A DNA stretch of 64,000 nucleotides from Microvirga brassicacearum (GTDB taxonomy: Bacteria > Pseudomonadota > Alphaproteobacteria > Rhizobiales > Beijerinckiaceae): contig NZ_VCMV01000021.1 of NCBI RefSeq assembly GCF_008757455.1, forward strand, positions 62,001 through 126,000, given 5' to 3'. The translations under genes were made by a program, and so were the position numbers. Of the stretch, positions 9,133 to 16,179 are shown in pieces. Every line of letters starts with the position of its first letter. The stretch's first letter is position 1. The notes under the pieces were generated by a model. It saw nothing but the letters and a program-made list of their open reading frames with translations. It had not been told where the DNA came from and did no database searches.

Positions 9133-9927
9133 CTATTTGACGAAGGTTTTCGACAATCCGACGCTGCGGTCGACGACCATCACCACCGCGAGCGTCAGCA
9201 GGATCAGCAGCACCGACACGCTGGCAACGAGAGGGTCGGCCCGGCTCTCGACATGGTGGAAGAGCTCGACCGGCAAGGTGGTAAGCCGCGGCCCGGTCAG
9301 GAACAGCGTAATCACGACCTCGTCGAATGACACCAGGAAGCAGAGCGCGGTCGCAGCGACAATCCCGGGTGCCATCATCGGCAATGTCACGCGCCGGAAG
9401 ACCGTGAACGGCCGCCCGCCCAGGGTCGATGCCGCCTCTTCGCAGGCAAGCGAAATGTTGCCCAGCGTCGTTGCGAGCACGCGCAGCGCATAGGGCAGCG
9501 TGATGACGAGATGGCCGATCACCAAGCCCCAGAAACTACCGAGGAAGCCGGCGGACGCGAACACGATCAGGATCGCGAGACCGAGCACGATCGTGGGAAG
9601 CAGCAACGGCGCGGTAAAGAGGTTGTACAGGAACTCGGAGCCTTTCGTGCGCATCCGAACAATCACGTAGGCGGCCGGGATCGCAGCCAGGAGCGACAGC
9701 ACCGTGACGATCGTGCCGAGCAGGAGACTGGTCCAGAAAGCGGAAATCATCGCCGAGTTTTGCGTCAGCGCAACGTACCAGCGAAACGACCAGCTCGCTG
9801 GCGGAAACGTCAAAATCTGCTCGCCGCTGAACGAGATCGGTATCACCAGCAAGACGGGCGCAAGCAGGAAGAGAAACAGGATGAAAACGACGATTTTCAT
9901 CGGCACGGATGTCTGACCGGCTTCCAT
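9133..9927 (-). CDS. ABC transporter permease, PotC/YdcV type
   Basis: A 264-residue inner-membrane permease with about six transmembrane helices and the binding-protein-dependent EAA loop near residue 165: EEAASTLGGRPFTVFRRVTLPMMAPGI. It is the second of two permeases of a polyamine/iron/opine-type importer and the last gene of the operon. ATG 9927 is preferred over the adjacent GTG 9930 because AGGGGG sits at better spacing. The upstream permease stops only nine bases earlier. Confidence 0.9.
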   Translation of the reverse strand: MEAGQTSVPMKIVVFILFLFLLAPVLLVIPISFSGEQILTFPPASWSFRWYVALTQNSAMISAFWTSLLLGTIVTVLSLLAAIPAAYVIVRMRTKGSEFLYNLFTAPLLLPTIVLGLAILIVFASAGFLGSFWGLVIGHLVITLPYALRVLATTLGNISLACEEAASTLGGRPFTVFRRVTLPMMAPGIVAATALCFLVSFDEVVITLFLTGPRLTTLPVELFHHVESRADPLVASVSVLLILLTLAVVMVVDRSVGLSKTFVK

Positions 9928-9936
9928 CACGGCCCC

Positions 9937-10821
9937 CTATTCGATGACCCGCAGGACGCGGGCATAGACGGCGAGTGCGGCGCCGAAAATGATGAGCACC
10001 AGCATCGACAATGTGGCGGCGAGCGGCCAGTTCAATGTGACGATCGCCTGGTCGTAGATTTCAGTCGCCAGCAGGAAGACCCGCCCGCCGCCGAGCAGCT
10101 TGGGCGTGATGAAGGACGACACCGCAAGGACGAAGCAGAGCAGACAGCCGAGCGCGATCCCCGGCACCGTCAGCGGCAGGATCACGCGCCAGAACGTCTG
10201 GCTCGGGCGCGCCCCAAGCGTCATGGCGGCCTCCTCCACGCGCGGGTCGAGACGCCCGAACCCGGCGAGAAGCGACAGGATCATGTACGGCATCAGAATT
10301 TCGGTGAGGCCGATGACCACTCCGGTCGTGTTGAACATCAGGCGCGGCGGCGTAAAACCAAGCGCCGCGATCGAACCGACGATCGGGCCCTGATCGGCCA
10401 GCAATGCGATCCAGCCGTAGGTGCGGACCACGGCCGACGTGAGAAGCGGCGAAATCACCAACACGGTCAGAAACGTCCGCCAGCGGCCGCTGCTGCGGTG
10501 CAGATAAAGGGCGATCGGGTAGGACACGAGCAAGGTGGCGAAGGTGATCGACAGGCTGACGACAATCGAATTGACAATCAGATCGACATAGAAGGCGTCG
10601 CGGAACAGCCCGCTCCAGCTCGCAAGTGTGAATGTCTCGCGAATGCCGCCTCCGGCCAGGGCTTCGTAGAACGACATGCGCAGGAGGTTCAACACCGGGA
10701 CAATGAATCCCATGGCGTTGACGAGCGCGATCGGCAGCAACAGCAGGGTCGCGGTGCCGGCTCTGCCAAGCGTCACCCGCGGCATGGAATAGGGCGGGTG
10801 CGCGGCAGCGGCGGTGCTCAT
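9937..10821 (-). CDS. ABC transporter permease, PotB type
   Basis: A 294-residue inner-membrane permease, first of the pair. About six helices are visible, plus the EAA motif EEAAMTLGARPSQTFWRVILPLTVPGI that contacts the ATPase. Its start overlaps the ATPase stop by four bases (ATGA type), indicating translational coupling. It forms the translocation path with the downstream permease. The substrate class is only broadly indicated: organic cations, polyamines, opines or small nitrogenous compounds. Confidence 0.9.
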   Translation of the reverse strand: MSTAAAAHPPYSMPRVTLGRAGTATLLLLPIALVNAMGFIVPVLNLLRMSFYEALAGGGIRETFTLASWSGLFRDAFYVDLIVNSIVVSLSITFATLLVSYPIALYLHRSSGRWRTFLTVLVISPLLTSAVVRTYGWIALLADQGPIVGSIAALGFTPPRLMFNTTGVVIGLTEILMPYMILSLLAGFGRLDPRVEEAAMTLGARPSQTFWRVILPLTVPGIALGCLLCFVLAVSSFITPKLLGGGRVFLLATEIYDQAIVTLNWPLAATLSMLVLIIFGAALAVYARVLRVIE

Positions 10822-11930
10822 GCGCTCCTCCCGAACACCATCGTGTCTTCGACCCGCCAGGAAAGCGTCACCGGCATCCCGACATTGCGGATTCCGCGAC
10901 CGTGATCGGATGCGGCCTCGACAATGATCTCGGAGCCTTCGACATCCACATGATACTGCAGAAGATCGCCCACGAAGGTGACGCGCTTGATGGTGCCGTG
11001 GATCTGGTTGGTGCTGTCGTCGGCCGGATCCCGCGTCGCCTCGAGAAGCCGGATGCGGTGCGGGCGCATCATGATGTCAACCGGGCCGCGGGTGCGCGTC
11101 GGCACCTTGAGTGCTATCGTACCCACCTGAATGGTGCCGTCGCCCTTGGCCATTCCCTCCAGCCGATTGGTGCGCCCGACGAAGGACGCGACGAAGGGCG
11201 ACGCGGGCTGCTCATAGACCTCGACCGGGGTGCCGATCTGTTCGAGCTTGCCGGCTTTCATCACGACGACCTTGTCGCACATGCTCAGGGCCTCGACCTG
11301 ATCGTGCGTGACGAAGACCGCGGTGATGCCGAGGTTTTGCTGAATGTCGCGGATCTCATTACGCATTTCGTCGCGCAGTTTGGCGTCGAGATTGGACAGC
11401 GGTTCGTCGAGCAACAGGATGGAGGGCTGAATGACGAGCGCCCGCGCAAGCGCGACCCGCTGCTGCTGCCCGCCCGACAACTCGCGCGGTTTGCGTTCGG
11501 CCAGCGTCTCCAGGCGGACCATCGCCAATGCGTCTTTCACGCGCGTGGCGATCTCGGTCTTCGGGACTTTCCGCATTTCGAGCCCGAACGCGACGTTCTT
11601 GGCCACGCTCATATGCGGGAAAAGCGCATAGCTCTGAAAGACTAGGCCCATATCGCGCTGATAGGGCGGCATGGCGGTGATGTCGTTGCCGCCGACGACG
11701 ATCCGTCCTTCACTCGGCGTGATCAGCCCCGCGACCATGCGCAAGGTCGTGGTCTTGCCGCAGCCGGAAGGGCCGAGGAGAGCCACCAACTCTCCCTTCG
11801 GCACCGCGAGATCGAGGGACGCGACGGCGAACGATTCGCCGTAGCGTTTCGTTAGGCCGTCGAGGCGGAGGTGCGCGTTGCTTTCGGTCGACGCCGAGGG
11901 CGCCGCCGAGAGATTCTTGTGTTGCATCAT
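10818..11930 (-). CDS. ABC transporter ATP-binding protein, PotA type
   Basis: A 370-residue importer ATPase. Walker A is GPSGCGKTT, the Q-loop is in MGLVFQSYALFPHMSV, the signature is LSGGQQQRVALARAL, Walker B is ILLLDEPLSNLDAKLR, and the H-loop is in FVTHDQVEALS. A C-terminal TOBE domain (about 275-365) is typical of PotA, FbpC and UgpC. ATG 11930 has AGGGAG six bases upstream. The gene is separated from the upstream binding-protein gene by 98 bases containing two hairpins, unlike the tight junctions elsewhere in the operon. Confidence 0.93.
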   Translation of the reverse strand: MMQHKNLSAAPSASTESNAHLRLDGLTKRYGESFAVASLDLAVPKGELVALLGPSGCGKTTTLRMVAGLITPSEGRIVVGGNDITAMPPYQRDMGLVFQSYALFPHMSVAKNVAFGLEMRKVPKTEIATRVKDALAMVRLETLAERKPRELSGGQQQRVALARALVIQPSILLLDEPLSNLDAKLRDEMRNEIRDIQQNLGITAVFVTHDQVEALSMCDKVVVMKAGKLEQIGTPVEVYEQPASPFVASFVGRTNRLEGMAKGDGTIQVGTIALKVPTRTRGPVDIMMRPHRIRLLEATRDPADDSTNQIHGTIKRVTFVGDLLQYHVDVEGSEIIVEAASDHGRGIRNVGMPVTLSWRVEDTMVFGRSA

Positions 11931-11942
11931 TGCGTGCTCCCT

Positions 11943-11959
11943 GCAGCCATCGAGGCTGC
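11943..11959 (-). promoter_or_regulatory. Hairpin just upstream of the ATPase ribosome-binding site
   Basis: GCAGCC (11943-11948) and GGCTGC (11954-11959) form a perfect 6-bp stem with a 5-base loop. It lies between the larger intercistronic hairpin and the AGGGAG site of the ATPase gene and could lower ATPase translation or slow exonucleases. Confidence 0.35.
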
Positions 11960-11976
11960 GGCAAGTCTGTTCTGGA

Positions 11977-12013
11977 ACGCATCCGGGAAACGAACTTCGT
12001 TCGCCGGATGCGT
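11977..12013 (-). promoter_or_regulatory. Strong intercistronic hairpin after the binding-protein gene
   Basis: Perfect 10-bp arms ACGCATCCGG (11977-11986) and CCGGATGCGT (12004-12013) enclose a smaller AACG/CGTT stem. The hairpin starts 15 bases after the binding-protein stop and has no following T-run, so it is not an intrinsic terminator. Such structures are known, as between malE and malF, to protect the upstream mRNA so that the binding protein outnumbers the membrane subunits. Confidence 0.6.
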
Positions 12014-12028
12014 CTCAACGAAGAGGCT

Positions 12029-13069
12029 CTACCGGCTGAGAGGTATGATGCGACGGCGCCATTGCTCGGTGATGGCATCGCGAATGCCCGCGACTGCGAT
12101 CCAATCGATAGCGATCATCTTGTCCATAGCGCCAGCCGCCGTGCGGGAAAGAGCCGTCGGCGAGATCTTCGCTTTGGAATTGGTCGGTGCGTAGAACATC
12201 TCCTCGGTGAATGCGGCCTGCGTTTCCGGCTTGAGCGCGTAGTCGATGAAGGTCTTGGCAGCGGCGCTTTGCGGTGCGTTCTTCACCAGATTGATCATGT
12301 TGATCTGAAAGCCGCTGCCTTCCTGCGGCAGCACGACGCCGAGTTTCCCGCCGGAGGTGTCGGCATAGACCTGCGCGCGCGCATTCCAGCCGATGCCGAG
12401 CGCCGCCTGCCCGTTCGCGATGGGCGTGTAGACGTCAGGCTTCGGGTCCCAGGTCTGGACATTCGGCGCAAGCTCGCCGAGCTTCTTAATGCCCGCCTCC
12501 ACGCTCTTCTTATAGTCGTCACCGCCGGCCATCTTGTTGGCGATGATGGTCAGGGTCGTGCCTTGAATATCGGGCACCGCCGGGATCGTCACCTTGCCGG
12601 CATATTGCTTGTCCCACAGCGCATTCCACGATGTGGGGGCGGTTTTCACCTGCTCCTTGTTGTAGAGCAGAACGAGATTGTCGAACGTCACCGCGACGCC
12701 GCCGACGCCCTCGGCGCGGGCGGCGGGATAAAGGTCGGCGACATTCTTGGAAACGCTCTCGTCGATCTTGTCGAACAGGCCTTCGTCGGTCCCCGCCTTG
12801 GCAACGGAAACATCCATGATGACAATGTCGATCTGCGGCGCCGCCTTCTGCGCACGCAAGGTCCCGAGCATCTGCGCCGAGTTGGGCATGCCGTAGAACT
12901 CGATCTTGATGTTCGGGTTCGCCTTCATGAACGGCTCGACGACCGCCTTGGTATAATGGTCCTGAAAGATGCCGCTATAGGCGGCGAGCGTGACGGTTTC
13001 GGCGAAGGCCGGCGAAGAGATCGCCAGCGCCACGCCGGAGACGGCGAGCAGCGTGCACAGTTTCGACAT
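12029..13069 (-). CDS. ABC transporter periplasmic substrate-binding protein, PotD/spermidine family type
   Basis: A 346-residue secreted binding protein. The signal peptide is MSKLCTLLAVSGVALAISSPAFA; the mature part has the two-lobed pattern of the family (VTLAAYSGIFQDHYTKAV, FDNLVLLYNKEQVKTAPTSWNALWD, GIGWNARAQVYAD). It captures the ligand for the permease pair. Acidic ligand residues typical of true spermidine binders cannot be assigned confidently, so an opine or another nitrogen compound is equally possible. The start at 13069 follows AGAGGGAG and fits the signal peptide; the open frame extends 42 codons upstream without support. Confidence 0.9.
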   Translation of the reverse strand: MSKLCTLLAVSGVALAISSPAFAETVTLAAYSGIFQDHYTKAVVEPFMKANPNIKIEFYGMPNSAQMLGTLRAQKAAPQIDIVIMDVSVAKAGTDEGLFDKIDESVSKNVADLYPAARAEGVGGVAVTFDNLVLLYNKEQVKTAPTSWNALWDKQYAGKVTIPAVPDIQGTTLTIIANKMAGGDDYKKSVEAGIKKLGELAPNVQTWDPKPDVYTPIANGQAALGIGWNARAQVYADTSGGKLGVVLPQEGSGFQINMINLVKNAPQSAAAKTFIDYALKPETQAAFTEEMFYAPTNSKAKISPTALSRTAAGAMDKMIAIDWIAVAGIRDAITEQWRRRIIPLSR

Positions 13070-13109
13070 CGTTTTTATCTCCCTCTGTTTTTTGATCGAA
13101 ACCTCCGCG

Positions 13110-13781
13110 TCAGGCGACGCGAAGAATCTTCTCTTCCACGAGGCGGGTGGCGCCGGAAATGTCGGGCAGCTTCTCGCCGTTCCGAAGGCGCTCAAGCAAT
13201 TTGATTTCCGCCTCCTGCATGCCCAGAGCGCGCTCGGCGACGGCCTTTGCCTGCGACGGTTTCAACACGATCACGCCGCTCTCATCCGCAAGCACCGCAT
13301 CGCCCGGTTCGATCACCTGTCCGCCAACGGTGACGGGCACGTTGATGGCGCCCTCCAGCCCGAGGATCTTGGTGGTGATCGGCGACGGGCCGCGGCACCA
13401 CATCGGCATCTCGACATTGCGGATTTCGGAAAAATCCGTCGCCGGTCCGTCGACGATTCCGGCCTTCACGCCGGCAATCTTCATCGCATGCGTGATGACG
13501 CCACCCCAGCAGGCATGGCGTGTGTCGCCGCAGCGTTCCACCACCACGATATCGCCGGGACGAACGAACTTCGTCAGGTAGTGCAGAGCGGTGCTGTCGG
13601 CGTGGGGAAGCCGAATGGTGACGGCCGTTCCGGCAACGCGTTTCTCGGGCAGGACGGCGCGCAATTCCCGGTCCACGAACCCCGAATGCAGGAAGTGGCC
13701 GACGGTGGCAGTCTCGACTTTTTCGAGCAGGGCCACGAGCTCCGAAGAAATCTGCGCCGGCATGTCATTGACGATAAACAT
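13110..13781 (-). CDS. RraA-family protein (aldolase/decarboxylase-like), variant active site
   Basis: A 223-residue member of the RraA / 4-hydroxy-4-methyl-2-oxoglutarate aldolase fold. The core reads GDIVVVERCGDTRHACWGGVITHAMKIAG followed by VDGPATDFSEI. Family aldolases carry DGxxRD, where Arg binds substrate and Asp helps bind the metal; here residue 115 is Thr while Asp116 remains. The pocket is therefore altered and the classical aldol reaction should not be assumed. GAGGAGG upstream of ATG 13781 overlaps the stop of the hydrolase gene, so the two are coupled. The context suggests it acts on the imported compound or its hydrolysis product. Confidence 0.85.
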   Translation of the reverse strand: MFIVNDMPAQISSELVALLEKVETATVGHFLHSGFVDRELRAVLPEKRVAGTAVTIRLPHADSTALHYLTKFVRPGDIVVVERCGDTRHACWGGVITHAMKIAGVKAGIVDGPATDFSEIRNVEMPMWCRGPSPITTKILGLEGAINVPVTVGGQVIEPGDAVLADESGVIVLKPSQAKAVAERALGMQEAEIKLLERLRNGEKLPDISGATRLVEEKILRVA

Positions 13782-13793
13782 GAGCGGGCCTCC

Positions 13794-14600
13794 TCAAGCC
13801 AGAACGTGGTGCTGCGCGACAGGCACGTTTGCCCGCACGAAGCCGTTGTAATCGAGGTCCAGGCGCGCCGTCGTGGTGGTCACGCGATCCGAGCATTGCG
13901 CAACGATGTGACCCCAGGGATCGATGACCATCGTGTGGCCCCAGCACCATTTCTTGCCGCCCGAATGAGAGCCGACCTGGCCGACCGCGAGAAAGTAGGT
14001 TTGCGTTTCGATCGCGCGCGCCCTGGCGAGAACTTCCCAGTGATCCTTGCCGGTCATCAGCGTAAAAGCCGCCGGCAGGACGATGACGTCGGAACCCTTG
14101 TCGCGGAGCTTGCGGAACAATTCGGGAAAACGAATATCGTAACAGATCGCACAGCCGACGGTGGTGTCGCCGACCTTGTAGGTCACGACCTCTTCGCCCC
14201 GGCTGATGGTGTCGGATTCCCGGTAGCTGATGCCGCCCGCGATATCGACATCGAAGAGATGCATCTTGCGGTAGCGGGCAATCTCCTTGCCGGTGGGACC
14301 GAAGACCAGCGTGGTGTTGTAGTGATTGTTGCCGTCGCGCTCGACCACGCTTCCCGCATGGATCGTCACCTTGTGACGAGCGGCGAGATCCGACATCAGC
14401 CGGTAGGATTCGCCATCGGGAAAAGTCTCGGCGCTCGCGTGGATGTTCTCCCGGCCCTCGCCGAGGAACGCGTAGTATTCCGGCAGAACGATGAGATCGG
14501 GCGCCTCATCCCTCACGGCTTTGTCGATCAACGCCGCAGCGGTCTTGAGATTCTCCGCTTTGTCGCTGCCCGAATTCATCTGAACTAGACTGACTTTCAC
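13794..14600 (-). CDS. Carbon-nitrogen hydrolase (nitrilase superfamily)
   Basis: A 268-residue cytoplasmic amidase-type enzyme with the Glu-Lys-Cys triad: Glu41 (VLPEYYAF), Lys112 (YRKMHLFD) and Cys153 (AICYDIRFPE). The family hydrolyses nitriles, amides, carbamoyl groups or omega-amides. The sequence is closest in style to Nit1/Nit2 and related omega-amidases, but the substrate cannot be read. Translation most likely begins at GTG 14600, preceded by AGGAGG, giving MKVSLVQMNS, the normal family start. It is the first gene after the probable LysR-controlled promoter. Confidence 0.9.
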   Translation of the reverse strand: MKVSLVQMNSGSDKAENLKTAAALIDKAVRDEAPDLIVLPEYYAFLGEGRENIHASAETFPDGESYRLMSDLAARHKVTIHAGSVVERDGNNHYNTTLVFGPTGKEIARYRKMHLFDVDIAGGISYRESDTISRGEEVVTYKVGDTTVGCAICYDIRFPELFRKLRDKGSDVIVLPAAFTLMTGKDHWEVLARARAIETQTYFLAVGQVGSHSGGKKWCWGHTMVIDPWGHIVAQCSDRVTTTTARLDLDYNGFVRANVPVAQHHVLA

Positions 14601-14649
14601 GTCCCGGCCTCCTTGAAAAACAGAAAGCGAACAGAGCGTCCGGGGGACA

Positions 14650-14667
14650 ATTTCACAAACGCGAAAT
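14650..14667. promoter_or_regulatory. Candidate LysR-type operator upstream of the hydrolase-RraA-ABC operon
   Basis: An imperfect palindrome with arms ATTTCAC and GCGAAAT around AAAC (six of seven positions match). It contains the T-N11-A pattern of LysR-family sites. It lies 50 bases before the hydrolase GTG, in the only sizeable gap between the LysR gene and the operon it precedes. Confidence 0.5.
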
Positions 14668-14735
14668 ACTTTGGCTGGAGCCCAAGTTTTCGTTATCCGA
14701 TCCATCACAGAACGTTATAGCTGCCCTCGATCCCG

Positions 14736-15647
14736 CTACCATGACGCGCCATCAGTCTGCGCTTCGGAGAAGCCCCGCGCAACTTCCTGCGCCATCCGGG
14801 CAACGACGGCCGGGATCAGGTTGTCAGGGTGGTCGGAATAGACGGCGTAAAAGACGAGCGGGGGGAAAGCCGGCTGCACGTCCAACGCGACCAGAGTTCC
14901 GGCCTCGAGGTGGTCGCGGACGATCACGGTCGGGAGCGGCGTCACGCCGATTCCGTCCTTGGCGAGCCGGATGATCGTCGCCAGCGAATTGGAATTGTAG
15001 ATCGTCGGGTCCTCGATCCCGACATCCGCCAGCAGCCTCAAAACCCGGTGATGCGGGAGACTGTCCTTCGAATAAGCGAGGAAGGGGTGGTGTGCGATCT
15101 CCGCCAGGCTCAGCGGTTCGGCAGGAAGATGCAGCTTGGGGCTTGCGAGCCAGGTGCAGGCAAATGTGCACAGGTCGAGGTTGACGAGGTCCGGGTCCAT
15201 GACAGGGCCCATGATCAACGCGAGATCGATCCTCCGGTCGGCAACTTCGCGCGAGAGGTTGAGGCTCGTATCGGTGTTGAGGTCGATCGCGACGCTTGGG
15301 TAGCGCTCGCGAATCCGTTCGATCAGTTGCGGCAGCCACGCATGCACGATGGAATCGATGGTGCCGATGCGGATCGAACCCCGCAAGGAGGTCGGATCGC
15401 TGGCCGCCTCCCGGAACGCGTTGGCGACGCGAACCAGTTCTTCTGCCTTGCTCACGGCCTGCTGACCGACGGCGCTGAGCCGGATGCTGCGCGAATCGCG
15501 CTCGAAAAGCCGCACCCCGAGATCCCGCTCGAGGGTGGCGATCCGGTTGGAAATGGCGGCCTGCGTCGTGTTGAGTCGCTCGGCTGCGGCGCTGAAACTC
15601 CCCAGCCGCGCGACCCACAGGAAGGTTTCCACAAAGCGAAGATTCAT
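14736..15647 (-). CDS. LysR-family transcriptional regulator
   Basis: A 303-residue regulator with an N-terminal winged helix-turn-helix (residues 1-60: LRFVETFLWVARLGSFSAAAERLNTTQAAISNRIATLE) and a C-terminal substrate-binding domain (about 90-295) that senses a small effector. The ATG at 15647 gives the usual start MNLRFVETF; the open frame runs 67 codons further upstream but is not family-like. Its gene precedes the hydrolase-RraA-ABC genes in the same direction, and a LysR-type palindrome lies between them. It is therefore the likely local regulator, with the imported compound as candidate effector. Confidence 0.92.
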   Translation of the reverse strand: MNLRFVETFLWVARLGSFSAAAERLNTTQAAISNRIATLERDLGVRLFERDSRSIRLSAVGQQAVSKAEELVRVANAFREAASDPTSLRGSIRIGTIDSIVHAWLPQLIERIRERYPSVAIDLNTDTSLNLSREVADRRIDLALIMGPVMDPDLVNLDLCTFACTWLASPKLHLPAEPLSLAEIAHHPFLAYSKDSLPHHRVLRLLADVGIEDPTIYNSNSLATIIRLAKDGIGVTPLPTVIVRDHLEAGTLVALDVQPAFPPLVFYAVYSDHPDNLIPAVVARMAQEVARGFSEAQTDGASW

Positions 15648-15903
15648 GCTGTCGAGCTTCTCCTCACGGCATAGCCGAAGCGGTTTCGAACTACGCTCTC
15701 GGTGATCCGATTGTCCGCTTTTTGCAAGCGACACGGTAGAGTCGATGAGGAGCCCTGCGCATCTCCCGGTCAAGCACATCCCGCTCGCGCGATCATCGCC
15801 GGCCGTGCCCGGACGGGAACCTCGGCGATTGGTCACAGCCGCCTTCACCAGCCCGCTGATGGCTAGACCTTGGCGGGGAGCATCTCAAAATGATTGGGAG
15901 AAA

Positions 15904-15979
15904 TGGTGCCGCAAGAGGGATTCGAACCCCCGACCCCCTCATTACGAATGAGGTGCTCTACCAGCTGAGCTATTGCGGC
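15904..15979 (-). tRNA. tRNA-Thr (anticodon CGT)
   Basis: A complete 76-base tRNA with encoded CCA. Acceptor arms GCCGCAA/TTGCGGC pair fully; the D arm GCTCAGCTGGTAGAGC, anticodon stem CCTCA/TGAGG with loop TTCGTAA, and T arm GGGGTTCGAATCCC are all standard. The CGT anticodon reads ACG codons. An exact copy of its 5' half lies 84 bases upstream (16064-16102). Confidence 0.95.
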
Positions 15980-16063
15980 GCAGGACCTACTAAGACCCTA
16001 CTATAATTCTGTACGGTAACCCAACCCGTTGCATCTTAAACGTTTTTAGCGCCTGAGCAGCTA

Positions 16064-16102
16064 ATTACGAATGAGGTGCTCTACCAGCTGAGCTATTGCG
16101 GC
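16064..16102 (-). repeat. Exact 39-bp duplicate of the tRNA-Thr 5' half
   Basis: These 39 bases are identical to 15941-15979 of the tRNA-Thr gene, covering the 5' acceptor strand, D arm, 5' anticodon stem and most of the anticodon loop. Identity ends in the anticodon region and no 3' half follows, so it cannot make a tRNA. The abrupt break in the anticodon loop looks like a recombination junction, such as a scar of an element that inserted in the tRNA gene and was later lost. Confidence 0.9.
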
Positions 16103-16179
16103 CTCGCGCCCATCGCGGGGCGGAGCGCGACCTCATAGCCGCAAGGCCGGCGCTTGGCAAGGGACGCTCGCCCCACGGC

